A DNA stretch of 50,473 bases from Bacteroidota bacterium (GCA_016718875.1 JADKBL010000043.1:1-50473); one strand, 5' to 3'; numbered from the stretch's first letter, positions 1 through 10,227 are shown. Notes: generated by a model from the letters alone, not told the origin. Translations and numbers: made by a program.

Positions 1-846
1 AACGAAAAACTAAAGGTAGCAGGGTATCTCCCTTGTTCTGGCTACGATATTTCTTACAGGTATTAAGCTGGTAATAGGATAATTGACGGGAAGTCTGGAT
101 TATTTTGAGGCGCTGCATTCAGGTCTCGATCTGATTGGTGCGCAATAACTTTTTCGGTACGGGTTTCTGATAATCCGCCTGACAGAAATCACCACTTCAA
201 GCATGGCAAGATTGAGAATCTTTCTGCTTTTCTAGAAACCATCCTTCTGTTCATCACCTGTGCATGGATTATTTATGAAGCTTTGCACCGCCTGATTACA
301 GGAAACACAGAAATAGAAGTCGCAAAATATGGAGTTACATAGTTGTTGTACTTCTCAATTATAATAGATTTCAGCAGATCGAGAGCGCTCAGTAAGGTTG
401 CGTCAAATACAATAGGTCAGGCTCTTTGAAGCCGATGATCTTCATTTTTCGACAGATATCTGAGCTCGGCAGTAGTACTGCTGGGACTTATATGCGCAAA
501 CTTTGGATTCTTTTTGCCGATTCTGTTGCCGCGCTGATGGTAGCACTTATTGTAATTGTAATTTCATATCGCCTTGGGAAAAGGTCCATTGCAGTACTGA
601 CTATGCACCGGGAGAGAAAGTATCTGAAGTTGAGAATATTCTGAAGTCGCTTAATCAGATTAAGACATACTCACAGTTTGAGAGTAAGAACATTTGGCGC
701 TGATACATTTGTTAGTAACAGTAACACTTGATAATCAGCTTAATCTGGGAATTGCCCATGAAATATGTGATATTGTTGAAAGAGAGATTTCAAAAACAAT
801 CGCAAGGTGTAATGTGATTGTTCATGTGAACCCGGGATTTAATTAA
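1..846 (+). pseudogene. CDF-family cation efflux protein, 5' truncated and frame-broken
   Basis: Fragments of one cation diffusion facilitator (Zn/Co/Cd export across the inner membrane) can be joined across three frames. The pieces are a first membrane helix, then LHSGLDLIGA (the HxxxD of helix 2), a His-rich HHFKHGKIE loop, LETILLFITCAWIIYEALH, LEADALHFSTD (the HxxxD of helix 5, with one frame change), FADSVAALMVALIVIVISYRLGK and a C-terminal domain ending in VIVHVNPGFN. The N-terminus lies outside the window. At least four frame changes are needed. Conserved motifs survive on both sides of each one, so sequencing error is as likely as real inactivation. The neighbouring RND metal-efflux set on the opposite strand supports the role. 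Confidence 0.75.
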
Positions 847-911
847 CAATTAAAAATTTATATTATGGATTTTGATGGATCTGTTTGAGAAAAAATAACA
901 AGAGAAGGCAT

Positions 912-1226
912 ATGAAGCATAACCATTATGAGGGAAATCATTATCCTGATAACCCGTTATGAGTGGCTGCAAGTATTCCCAAAGAATGCCGGGAAAGGAA
1001 ATTATGCGTTAATTATACTTTGACAGGATTTGAACAGCAGAAAGCTGAGGCTCTTTCTTATCCTTGCTGTAATAATTTTTATTGCTATTTCCTTAATAAC
1101 AGTGCTTATACTGGTTATTCCTTTAGTTACAGGGATTATTGATTCGGTTTCTGAATCCGGTATCAAAAAGGAGTTCTGGAAGAGATTACAACTCTGATAA
1201 CCGTAGTGGAACGGATTAGGAAATAA
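912..1226 (+). CDS. small membrane protein of the metal-efflux locus (hypothetical)
   Basis: From the ATG at 912 a short product of about 105 residues can be pieced together, but it needs frame corrections (for example at about 931-960 and near 1180). It starts with the His-rich MKHNHYEGNHYPDN. One long hydrophobic segment (LRLFLILAVIIFIAIS onward) follows, and then an amphipathic tail VLEEITTLITVVERIRK ending at a TAA. I do not recognise a family. Its position directly after the CDF gene suggests a small accessory membrane protein of that unit, but this is inference. The coding call rests on the membrane segment and the plausible tail alone. Confidence 0.35.
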
Positions 1227-1265
1227 GTGACTTGTAATACAGGTGATGTTCTTTATATCAGGTAA

Positions 1266-2460
1266 TCAGCATGCCATTTCGCCGGCATTTTTCTTGGCTG
1301 AAAGAAGATTATAGGCTCCTTTTGTAACTTCTCTTTCTGAGTTAATGTCAAAACCGTCAGGAAGTATTATGTGGGTGTAACCTGAAAAGGATACACCCTT
1401 TTAACTTCAACCATCCGGTATTCGGGTGAATGGTTTCCCTTCTTCCTCCTTTTCCTTTTCGAATACAAAAAATATAGTCCTTATCATCAAAGCTTACAAC
1501 TGCAGCATCGGGAAGTGCAGTCACATTTAATTCAGATTCTTCAATCTGTGCGTTAACGTACATTCCTGGTAAAACATTTTTACATGGTGATATAACTGTC
1601 CGTATACCCTGAATGTTTTATCATCGCTCCAGATTTTCCTGTCTGCGATATAATCGCTTCATGAACCTCAGTCTCGTTGTTAATAAAGAATTTTACTTTC
1701 TGACCGGTTGATACTTTATCAGCATCCTTTTCGAATAGAGTCAGCTCAAGAAATAACTTGTCACTGTTTATTACTTCGAACAATACATCAGTGGAAGGAG
1801 ACATATTTACCGATATTGACATTCACTGATTTTAGAAAACCATTTATCGGTGAAACCAGATTCACGGTGTTGCTGATATTGTCTTCAGTAAGTTGAGCCG
1901 GATTGATGCCAATTAGGAACAGCTTCTGTTCCAGTGATTTTACCATTGCTTTCAGGTTTTTATATTCAACCGTGACCTGCTGTACATTCTTTTCTGAATA
2001 GACATCATCCTTATAAAGATCTGTATGGCGTTTTAGTTCTGCTTCAGCATAACCCAGCTTGTTTCTTGCCTCAAGATAATTCTGCTGGATGTCAACAAAT
2101 TCCTGGTTTTCTATTACCGCAAGGGTTTGTCCCTTTCTTACGGAGTTTCCCGGAAGCAGGTCTGCACTCTTGATGAATCCTCCCAAAGGCATACAAACAG
2201 TAGCATTGTTCTGAGGAGCAACAGTAATTATACCATTCACTTTCAAAGTGGTGCTGACCGATCTCATTTCAACAGGAGCCGTCTGAATATCAGCCAGCCT
2301 GATCTGATCATCACGCAACTCAACAATATTATCAGGAAGAACCTCCATTTCCCTTTGCTTCAGCAGATTGCTTACCGGCAATATTGCACGAGTACAATGC
2401 CACGGTAACAAATAGTACAATCAATGATATCCTTAAATTCTTCGTTGTCATGGTATTCAT
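1266..2460 (-). CDS. RND efflux periplasmic adaptor (CusB/HlyD family), frame-interrupted
   Basis: Membrane-fusion adaptor that links the inner-membrane RND pump to the TolC-like channel in the periplasm. The ATG at 2460 opens MNTMTTKNLRISLIVLFVTV and then ALYSC, a lipoprotein signal. After one frame change the body reads LRDDQIRLADIQTAPVEM, a barrel-sandwich half (CMPLGGFIKSADLLPGNSVRKGQ), a coiled-coil hairpin (QNYLEARNKLGYAEAELKR) and the second lipoyl half (LVSPINGFLKSVNVNIGKYV). The C-terminus ends in AYNLLSAKKNAGEMAC, which resembles CusB tails. At least three frame changes occur between 1,350 and 2,400. The start is 3 bases from the stop of the upstream outer-membrane gene, so they form one operon. 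Confidence 0.85.
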
Positions 2461-2463
2461 AAT

Positions 2464-3723
2464 TTAAAATATTTTGCCTGTTATGTAATCAATAGAAATA
2501 ATAGCCTGATTCAGACTGTTGATGGCATCAAGATAATTTTTGCTTAATTGCCAGCGCCCTGTTCAGGTCAGAACATAGTCAAGGTAATCAAGTGCCCCTG
2601 CTTTATAGCCTTTCGTTGCCTGGTCAATTATAATGTCAGCTTCAGTAACAGCCTGATTTTGGTAATAATCAACACTTGATGAGTATTTATTATACTCTTC
2701 GAGCAATGACTGGTAATTCCCGTTTATGGAACTGGTAAAGTATTCAGCATTTGTCCGTGCAATATTTTCGGATATTGCGGCCGCTTTTGCCCTTGCTGTA
2801 TATGGCGCAAACCAGATCGGAATTGAGATTCCCGCCTGCAATCCTGAAAAGCGGTCACCATTTCCAAAATTCCGGGGAGTCCCATTCACATCCTGGGTCC
2901 CGATAATTGTCTGACTGTAATAGCCAATACTTAAATCGGGAAGCATCTGGCTCTTCTCAAGTTTTTTCTCAATCCGCGATACTTCGACCTGCTGCTTTAT
3001 ATAGCCCAGGTATGGATTCCCTTCAACAGAACTGCTGTCAGAATTAATAGTAGTATCAATACGGTTCAACTCATCAGTTGCGGTACCACAGGTGTTCTAC
3101 TGTTCAGAAGAACCATAAGTTTGCGTCCGCAGATTGAAATATCGGAATTCACCTGGAACAGCTGATTCTTAACTTCCAGGCTTTGAGTCCTGGCAGTGAT
3201 CATCTCCAGTCTGTTGGTTTCGCCGGATTTTGATCTTAATTCAGCAGCCCTTAAAAAACCGGCATAGAGGCTGTCCTGAAATAAAAGAAGCTTATATTTT
3301 GACGAGAGAAAAACATATTGCCAGTATACCTGTTTAACCCGGGTGGCTGTTTCAAGCCGTGAAGTGCTATACTGCAATTGACTGCTATTGATATTCGCAT
3401 CAGCCAGCCTTGACCGGTACATGTGACAGAAGGAAAGGCAAACGACTGGGTAATCCCTATGCTGTTATCATTCGAATACGAATTGAATTGCCCGTACTGA
3501 CCATCGATGCTTGTTTTTGGAAGATCGATGGAGGAGCCTTAAGTGCTTTCTGTGCATCGATTGACAGAGATGCAGATTTTACGGAAAGGTTACTGTCGAG
3601 CGCCATCTGTATTGCATCTTGCAGGTTGATACTCCTGGCTTGCTGTGCTCTTAAACTGCTCAGCATGGATGTCATACCAGTCAGGACTAAAACTGCAGCA
3701 AGTATTTTAACGCTTTTTTTCAT
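2464..3723 (-). CDS. TolC-family outer-membrane efflux protein (CusC-like), frame-interrupted
   Basis: Outer-membrane channel of the tripartite metal exporter. The start MKKSVKILAAVLVLTG gives a signal peptide ending near LRAQ, followed by INLQDAIQMALDSNLSVKSA, the typical first OEP repeat. The first repeat continues as YRSRLADANINSSQLQY and KQVYWQYVFLSSKYKLL. The second repeat (NPYLGYIKQQVEVSRIEKKLE onward) has LPDLSIGYYSQ and ISIPIWFAPYTARAKAA. The end is rebuilt as LNRALAIKQNYLDAINSLNQAI with a TAA at 2464. Its total length of about 420 codons is normal. There are at least three frame changes (near 3,440, 3,065 and 2,560). It lies between the RND pump and adaptor genes with almost no spacing. 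Confidence 0.85.
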
Positions 3724-6700
3724 GAATTTAAATCTGAAGCTTGTTCTGGAAAAGAAAATATAAAACACCGGCAGAATAAGCAGTGTTACAAGAGTTGAAG
3801 GATAAGCCCGCCTATCACAACAGTAGCAAGAGGTTTCTGGAACTTCAGCACCTGCTGAATTAGAAAGAGCCATTGGCAGAAACCCGAGTGATGCAACAGC
3901 TGCAGTCATTATAACCGGGCGCAGCCGGGTATTAAGACCTTTCAGGACTCTCTCCGTTATATCTGTGACCCCTTCTTTTCGAGCCGGTTAAATTCAGCTA
4001 TCAGTACTATCCCATTTAGTACTGCTACTCCAAATAATGCTATGAAACCGACACCGGCTGATATTGAAAAGTTCATTCCCCTTATCCATAATGCCAGTAC
4101 GCCTCCGATAGCTGACATCGGAACCGCAGTAAAAATAAGGAGAGACTGTTTGGCTGAATTAAATGCAAAGTAAAGCAAAACAAATATTAAAAGCAGTGCA
4201 ACAGGAACTGCAATGGAAAGCCTTTTCTGAGCAGCTTCAAGATTCTTAAACTGACCACCATAAGAGACATAATAACCAGTGGGCAACTGAATATTCTGAT
4301 CTATCCTGCCGGTTACATCATTGATTACGCTTTTTTACATCGCGATTCCGGACATTGAATCCAATTGTGATCCTCCGTTTTGTGTTTTCCCTCGATACCT
4401 GTGCAGGACCTGACTTTATTAAAATACTTCCCAATTGCTCAAACGGGATCTGATGTCCGTCAGGCAGGGCAACTGTTAGATTCTTTACATCATCAAGACT
4501 CTGCCTGTAGTCTTTGTCAAGGCGGACAACCAGTCCAACCCGTTTTTCTTCATCAAATACAACGCCTGCCTGACTCCCTGCAAATGCGGTCCTCAATATC
4601 TGGTTAACATCCGCCACTGAGAGACCGTACTGAGCCAGCCTGTCACGGTTATATTCAACCTGTATCTGTGCAAGACCTGTAACTTTTTCAACATTTATAT
4701 CCTGCACTCCGGCAATAGTCTGAATTACCTTTTCAATTTCAGATGCCTTTTCAGAAAGAGTCCCCAGATCATCGCCAAATATCTTAACAGCAATATCCTG
4801 TTTTGAGCCGGTCATTAACTCATTAAACCTCATCTGGATAGGCTGCTGGAATTCAAACTTGACACCTGCAAGTGGGATCAGGCTTTCTTCCATCCTGCTG
4901 ACAAGCTCTTCGCGTGTTTCTGCTGATACCCATTCATCCTTATCTTTAATGTAATAATGTAGTCTCCGGTTTCCATAGAGTAGGGTCGGTAGGAATCTCT
5001 CCCGCACCTATTTTACATACAGTATGTTTTATCTCCGGAAAGGTTCCCAGTAAGATCTTATTTGCCTTTATAACATTGTCAACCGTATTTGTTAACGAAC
5101 CTCCCTGAAGAGTAATAACTCCGGCGGCAAGGTCACCCTCTTCAAGCTGCGGAATAAATTCACCGCCCAGCCTGAAAAAGAACCAGGCTGAATACGAAGT
5201 GCAATTGCTGAGGCTGAAACCAGAAGTTTTCTTTTCAGCGCAAAATCAATGGCAGGATTAAATATTTTCTGCATCCATTCCATCAGCCTTTCAGAAAAGC
5301 CCGGCTTATGATCTGTACTTTTACTGAGGAAGAGTGAAGATGCCATTGGCACCCATGTCAGGAAAGTATTGCTGCTCCTGTAAGGGCAAAAGTAACAACC
5401 TGTGCCATGGGGGCGGAACATCTTTCCTTCTATACCAACAAGGGCCATGATTGGCAGATAGACAATAAGAATTATAATCTGGCCAAAAGTGGCAGAACTC
5501 ATCATCCTTTTTGCCGACTCGAGAACATTTTCATCCATCTGTTCCTGGTTAAGTCTTACAATATCAGGATGGTGTTTTTTGCTCCCTGATATCTGAAATA
5601 CAACACTTTCAACTATAATTACTGCACCATCAACGATAAGTCCGAAAATCAATTGCTCCAAGACTCATCAGGTTTCCGGAGACCCCAAACAGATTCATCA
5701 TCGAAACGGCAAACAGCATTGAAAGTGGAATAACCGATGCAACAATTAGTCCGGCTCTTACATTGCCTAAAAGCAGTACCAGGATAAAGATTACAATCAG
5801 GGCTCCTTCGAGAAGGTTTCTTGAAACAGTCCCTATTGCACGACCAACAAGGTCGGAACGGTTCAGGAAAGGTTCTATTTTCACCTGTAAGGGAAGTGAT
5901 TTCTGAATTGACCTGATGCGTTCTTCAACATTATCAATTACCTGGTGTGCATTTGCCCCCTTAAGCATCATTACTACGCCTCCCACAGCTTCTGTAGTAT
6001 CAACTACAAATGCACCGTACCTGGTAGCACTGCCAAATTGAACGGTGGCAATATCCCTTATAAGTACAGGTATTCCTGAATCAGTTGTTTTTACCACTAT
6101 CTTTTCAATATCCTCAAGCGATTTTACAAGACCTATTCCCCTGATGAAATATGCTGTAGGATTTTTATCAATATAGGCACTGCCGGTGTTTTCATTATTT
6201 CTTTCAAGAGCATTAAAAATTTCTGTGAGTGTAAGATTCATGCCTCTCAACTGTTCGGGATTTACAGCTATCTCATATTGTTTTACAAATCCTCCATAGC
6301 TGTTAATATCGGCCACACTCCGGAGTCCCGAGCATCTCACGCCTTACAATCCAGTCCTGAAGAGTTCTTAGTTCCGTTGGGCTGAATTGTTTCTCAAATC
6401 CTTTATCAACCTTAAGCCGGTACTGGTATATTTCTCCGAGCCCTGTTGAAATAGGAGCGAGGGAGATCTGTGCAAGACCCGGGGGAATCGTTTCTTCAGC
6501 TTCCTTCAACCGCTCTGTCAATTGCTGTCGTGCCCAGTATATGTCAACATTGTCTTCGAAGACTACTGTCACAACCGATAAGCCAAGGCGGGATATTGAT
6601 CTGAGTTCGATGATATCAGGGATATTTGCAACAGAGACTTCTATTGGAGCAGTAATAAAACTTTCCACCTCCTGAACTGCCAGCGATGGTGCAAGTGAGA

Positions 6701-6848
6701 TAACCTGAACCTGGTTATTTGTAATATCCGGAATTGCGTCGACCGGCAGCTTCGCTAATGAATATGTTCCCCATCCTGTGAGCGCAATAACGAATAAACC
6801 AATTATGAATTTATTTTTTATTGAAAACGTAATTATCCTGTTTATCAT
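3720..6848 (-). CDS. heavy-metal RND efflux pump, CzcA/CusA (HME) family, frame-interrupted
   Basis: Proton-driven inner-membrane pump that exports heavy-metal cations. The N-terminus MINRIITFSIKNKFIIGLF and the LPVDAIPDITNNQVQV segment are hallmark HME sequences. Further along come YEIAVNPEQLRGMNLTL, the helix-4 region with IVDGAVIIVES (preceded by an AIDF piece in another frame, giving the DFG...D...E pattern of divalent-metal HME pumps), and VSYGGQFKNLEAAQKRL. The last recognisable part is VTLLILPVFYIFFSR. The span equals about 1,043 codons, the usual family length. At least six frame changes break it. The stop probably overlaps the start of the TolC-like gene as ATGA. The DFG motif points towards Zn/Co/Cd rather than Cu/Ag, but the substrate is not certain. 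Confidence 0.9.
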
Positions 6849-6954
6849 ATTAAAAGCTGATTAGCTGATTATGTAATGATTTTCATCAGAATACCAGACA
6901 AAACACAACAGAAGATATTGAATCTTCATATTGATATTACCTGATAAAATAGAG

Positions 6955-7342
6955 TTATGCGAGAGCCGGAGGTGCTCTTAAATAGAAAGAATCAGAAAAT
7001 AAGCAGGTGGAAAGGGGATCACACAGGGAGTGTGTGATTTTAATTCCGTTATTAATCGCAGTGATAATGTGAACTTTTTCACAATTATAATCGCTGATTA
7101 TGTTCTTATGCTTGTCAACAAGATTGATTCTGACGGCCTTTTCCGCTGCAAAGGTCGTTAAATGCATGGCAGTGAACAGGAATGCCATTATGGCTGTGAT
7201 TGTTTTCTGCAGGACATTTATTATCCTGTTCAGGAAATGAATCCGCGCTATGATGGTCGTGGGGAATTATAAGATGAGCAACAAGGGCAATACAGGCAAC
7301 CCATGAGAAAATGATTGAAGTATATTTGAATATTCTGCTCAA
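6955..7342 (-). CDS. His-rich exported protein upstream of the metal-efflux operon
   Basis: About 128 residues once a single frame change near 7150 is repaired. It has an N-terminal hydrophobic segment (YTSIIFSWVACIALVAHL), then a metal-binding-looking stretch IPHDHHS...CPAENNHSHN...VHCHAFNDL. It continues as FAAEKAVRINLVDKHKN and ends SFYLRAPPALA. I do not recognise a named enzyme family; similar His-rich proteins sit first in Bacteroidota RND metal-efflux operons. It is 106 bases upstream of the pump gene on the same strand. A periplasmic metal-binding or sensing role is inference from composition and position. Confidence 0.65.
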
Positions 7343-7372
7343 CTTAAATCTTTATAATACTAATTAACCCTG

Positions 7373-7380
7373 CAAAAATA
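7373..7380 (-). promoter_or_regulatory. putative Bacteroidota -7 box for the metal-efflux operon
   Basis: On the minus strand this reads TATTTTTG, an exact match to TAnnTTTG, about 31 bases before the start of the His-rich gene. No well-spaced TTG -33 element is obvious, so support is moderate. Confidence 0.4.
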
Positions 7381-7606
7381 GTAAAAAGTAAATGCAATAC
7401 AGCCACCATGCAGTTAAATGCACTATTTGACCAAAATATTCACCTGGCACCAGCTAGGCAAGAGTCACGGATGAAACTGGTACCGGCTCCACGAAAGCGT
7501 TCTGTTCTTGTATTGGAAAACAAAACAGTTAATTTTGATGTTATTGATAAACATGACTACAAAAACAGGTAACTTTTGAAGCTGAAATAATAAGCTAAAA
7601 GACGGG

Positions 7607-7969
7607 ATGAAAAATTCAGACACACCAAATCAGCGTATCGCAAAAATGACCTTTGCCTCAGTATATCCATTATATCTGGCAAAAGTGGAAAAGAAGGGCA
7701 GAACAGAAAAAGAATTAAAACAGGTCATAGAGTGGTTAACAGGCTACGATAGCATAAAACTGCAGGTACTGATTAAAGAAAACGCCACTTTCGAAACATT
7801 CTTTCAACAGGCATCAATTAATTCCAATGCACATCTTATTACCGGGATAATCTGCGGGTATCGCGTTGAGGAAATTGAAGATCCCCTTACACAGAAGGTA
7901 CGGTATCTCGATAAACTGGTAGATGAATTGGCTAAGGGCTGGAAGATGGAGAAGATTTTGCGTGGCTGA
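7607..7969 (+). CDS. DUF2200 family protein
   Basis: A complete 120-residue protein that matches the DUF2200 pattern along its length: RIAKMTFASVYPLYLAKVEKKGRT at the start, VIEWLTGYD in the middle, an ITGIICGYRVEEIEDP block, and the ending KLVDELAKGWKMEKILRG. The biochemical function of the family is unknown. It is a cytosolic, single-domain protein without signal or membrane segments. The ATG at 7607 follows a short purine-rich stretch. It is followed within 40 bases by a Crp/Fnr gene on the same strand, so the two may be co-transcribed. Confidence 0.9.
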   Translation: MKNSDTPNQRIAKMTFASVYPLYLAKVEKKGRTEKELKQVIEWLTGYDSIKLQVLIKENATFETFFQQASINSNAHLITGIICGYRVEEIEDPLTQKVRYLDKLVDELAKGWKMEKILRG

Positions 7970-8004
7970 AATTCAATGGATATTAAAATTTATTGATTCC
8001 GACA

Positions 8005-8578
8005 ATGACAGAGTATGATAAACTTCTGTACTATTTTAATAAGTGGTCAGATTTAAGTTCAGAAGCTGAATCCGTTATAAAATCTGCGTTCGAATCCGTG
8101 AAAATAAAGAAAAAAAAGGACCTCCTGGTTTCTGGACAGGTGTGTAATTACTTATATTTTATAAATAAAGGGTGCTTGCGTTCATTTTACATCGATTCCA
8201 GGGGTGTTGAGCATATCTACCAGATCAGAATGGATAATAACTGGATTAGCGATCTGGAAAGTTTTTTTTCACAAAATCCTTCAAAATGCAATATTGAAGC
8301 ACTTGAAGATTCCACATTACTGAGAATTTCAAACGAAAGGATGGAACAACTTCTTATTGAAATCCCCAATCTTGAAAGATATTTTCGTATTCTGTTTCAG
8401 AAAGCCTATGTAAATGCTTTAAACGGCTGAATTAACAATGTGGAAACTGCATTTTTGACAGGTATAACGATATGCTGAAAGAACACCCTGAAGGTTTCAG
8501 CGGGTACCTCTTGTCTATATAGCCTCTTATCTGGGTATTACCCCTGAAAGCCTCAGCAGGATAAGAAAACAGAAATAA
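8005..8578 (+). CDS. Crp/Fnr-family transcriptional regulator, frame-interrupted at the 3' end
   Basis: The cyclic-nucleotide-binding fold is intact from MTEYDKLLYYFNKW to the end of the first open stretch (LLVSGQVCNYLYFINKGCLRSFY, IEALEDSTLLRISNERMEQLL, PNLERYFRILFQKAYVNAL). The C-terminal part is out of frame: the pieces YNDMLKEHPEGF and then VPLVYIASYLGITPESLSRIRKQK form the usual short helix-turn-helix end. Three frame changes lie between 8,420 and 8,510. Bacteroidota members of this type usually lack cAMP contacts and control nearby genes. I prefer the ATG at 8005 to an upstream TTG. The last 40 bases are duplicated at 9451 (see repeat). Confidence 0.8.
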
Positions 8579-8625
8579 ACTCACCAGCATTCAGCCAGTT
8601 TCCTTAACATAACCAATTCTTTTTC
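8538..8625. repeat. direct repeat copy 1 (3' end of the Crp/Fnr gene)
   Basis: The bases from TTACCCCTGAAAGCCTCAGC to beyond the stop codon recur at 9451-9540. There are two mismatches in the first 54 positions, and a weaker match follows. The two copies lie 913 bases apart and bracket the transposase and hairpin module. Confidence 0.8.
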
Positions 8626-8740
8626 CTGACTTCTGACGATTAGTGTGGTAGAAGATTCCATTTTTTAACAAAAGAATCAAAATTGCTATTTAAAATTTCA
8701 AAATACATATTTTAAAGCAACAGTATTAATAAAGAGGAAT

Positions 8741-8803
8741 AGCCCGTAGGGCTTTAGGTATTGTAGAGACAATCATACATCCGGCAATATACCTCGTAGA
8801 GGT
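8741..8803 (+). repeat. left REP-like hairpin pair
   Basis: Two perfect 13-base hairpins: AGCCC-GTA-GGGCT at 8741-8753 and ACCTC-GTA-GAGGT at 8791-8803. Their arms differ but both keep the central GTAG. The 37-base spacer carries TTGTAGA starting 8 bases in. The second hairpin ends on the stop codon of the extended transposase frame. Confidence 0.75.
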
Positions 8804-9279
8804 TATAGACAATTATCCAGGAAATCAAATAGAAATTGTTGATCAAATTCTATCTCATTTTCAGTTAAAATGTCGATATATTCTTCTCGGAAAGTTATCT
8901 TTTTATGGTGTGATTCCTGATTTTCAATGTAATTGAAAAACATTTGTTATTTGTGAACGGTATTATATGTAAAACCTCCATAACCCTCCTGCCAGGAGAA
9001 TCTGCAAGGGCAAAGTTTTTCATTATTTATAAATAGGGAAGAACTTCTCTTTATATCATGAACAGTATCTGAAACTGAAACTGATGGATTTAATCCTAAT
9101 AGGATATGAACATGGTTTGATGTTCCATTGATGATCATGGATTTATGTTTCAGATTAGTAACTATTCCGCTCATGTATTCGAATACACGTTCACGGAAAT
9201 TTTCCTTTAATAAAGTATCTCTATTTTTCACAGCAAAAACAAGCTGTACATACATTTGAGTAAATGTCCCAGGTTTCAT
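8803..9279 (-). mobile_element. REP-associated (Y1, IS200-like) tyrosine transposase with internal stop
   Basis: A Y1-HUH nuclease of the kind that mobilises REP hairpins. The start MKPGTFTQMYVQLVFAVKNR and the NHVHILLGL motif (HUH histidines) are typical, as is RFSWQEGYGGFTYN. A TAA at 8947-8949 then stops the frame. The same frame continues after the TAA as QMFFNYIENQESHHKK, FREEYIDILTENEIEFDQ and a TAA at 8803. The YxxxQ motif (NYIENQ), which should hold the catalytic tyrosine, lies beyond the stop, so the short product should be inactive unless the stop is a base error or is read through. It sits between inverted pairs of hairpins. Confidence 0.85.
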
Positions 9280-9346
9280 GTCAATTCAGATTAATTAAAA
9301 ATGCAGCTAGACAAATTTAAAAACTCAATGGATTTTTAAATGTAAA

Positions 9347-9410
9347 ACCGCTACGCGGTAATTAATCTATGGTGGACTCATTTTCTACAAAACCATATCG
9401 CCTACAGCGA
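9347..9410 (-). repeat. right REP-like hairpin pair, inverted relative to the left pair
   Basis: Read on the minus strand, the first hairpin is TCGC-TGTAG-GCGA (9398-9410) and the second ACCGC-GTA-GCGGT (9347-9359). They are separated by 38 bases with TTGTAGA again starting 8 bases in. This is the same architecture as the left pair in the opposite orientation. Confidence 0.75.
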
Positions 9411-9450
9411 ATGGAGAATTTAATAAAACAAAATACCAGATATCAATTTG

Positions 9451-9540
9451 TTACCCCTGAAAGCCTCAGCAGAATAAGAAAACAGAAATAAACTCACCGG
9501 CATTCCGTCTTTTTTCTTAACATAAATCAATTCAGTTTCT
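9451..9540. repeat. direct repeat copy 2 (stray 3' end of a Crp/Fnr gene)
   Basis: Near-identical to 8538-8625 but without the upstream part of the gene. It could encode only PESLSRIRKQK and a stop, so it is not a gene. It marks either a duplication made with the transposase module or the remains of a second regulator gene. The rest of 9280-9615 shows no coding potential. Confidence 0.8.
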
Positions 9541-9576
9541 TACCATAGATCAAGTGTGACCCACCTGATAGCAGGT

Positions 9577-9584
9577 TATTTTTG
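9577..9584 (+). promoter_or_regulatory. putative -7 box upstream of the YceI gene
   Basis: TATTTTTG matches TAnnTTTG and lies 31 bases before the ATG at 9616. No clear TTG -33 element is seen. Confidence 0.4.
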
Positions 9585-9615
9585 CATCATAAATATTAAT
9601 TTAAATTTTTGTGAA

Positions 9616-10179
9616 ATGAAAACTATGAAACTATCAGTAATGCTGTTATTAGCAATTGGATTAACAGCATCTGCCCAGAAAAAGGAAATTAACCTTAATC
9701 ATTCGGTTGTTAAATGGACAGGGAATAAAATTGGAGGTTCACACAATGGTGAAATAAAAATTAAGAATGGTTACTTTGAATTTAAAGGTGACAATATTAC
9801 AAATGGTATGGTAGTGATTGACATGACTTCAATTACAGATACTGACCTTAAAGATGAGGGATACAATCAGAAACTGGTCGGACATTTAAAATCGGACGAT
9901 TTTTTTGGAGTTGATAAATTTCCCGCTTCATCTTTTCAGGTAAGCAAAGCAGGTGATTTTATGAACGGTAAAGCAACAATGTCGGGTATATTAACAATAA
10001 AAGGAAAATCTGAAAATATATCGTTTGATGTAATTAAAAAAGACACCATGTATATTGCACAGATTAAAGTTGACCGTTCAAAATTTGATGTACGTTACGG
10101 CTCCAATTCATTCTTTGATAATCTGGGTGACAAAGCAATTGACGACATATTTATTCTTGACATTCAGATTGTTCTGTAA
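9616..10179 (+). CDS. YceI-family periplasmic protein
   Basis: Complete protein of 187 residues. The signal peptide MKTMKLSVMLLLAIGLTASA is followed by the YceI lipocalin-like barrel: VVKWTGNKIGGSHNGEIKIK, a MVVIDMTSITDTDL strand, GHLKSDDFFGVDKFPASSF and ATMSGILTIKGKSENISF. It ends with the usual SNSFFDNLGDKAIDD and FILDIQIVL. YceI proteins bind amphiphilic or isoprenoid-like ligands in the periplasm. A start further upstream at 9556 would add a non-signal leader, so I chose the ATG at 9616, which follows a TGTGAA spacer. It lies 48 bases before the quinone-oxidoreductase-like gene and may share its transcript. Confidence 0.93.
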   Translation: MKTMKLSVMLLLAIGLTASAQKKEINLNHSVVKWTGNKIGGSHNGEIKIKNGYFEFKGDNITNGMVVIDMTSITDTDLKDEGYNQKLVGHLKSDDFFGVDKFPASSFQVSKAGDFMNGKATMSGILTIKGKSENISFDVIKKDTMYIAQIKVDRSKFDVRYGSNSFFDNLGDKAIDDIFILDIQIVL

Positions 10180-10227
10180 TTTTAAAAAACAACCTTATAG
10201 ATTTTATTAAAATAAAAAAATAAAGAA

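Noticed and set aside
7430..7500. Possible tRNA-like or riboswitch folding before the DUF2200 gene.
   Set aside because: No convincing cloverleaf or known aptamer core could be traced by eye.
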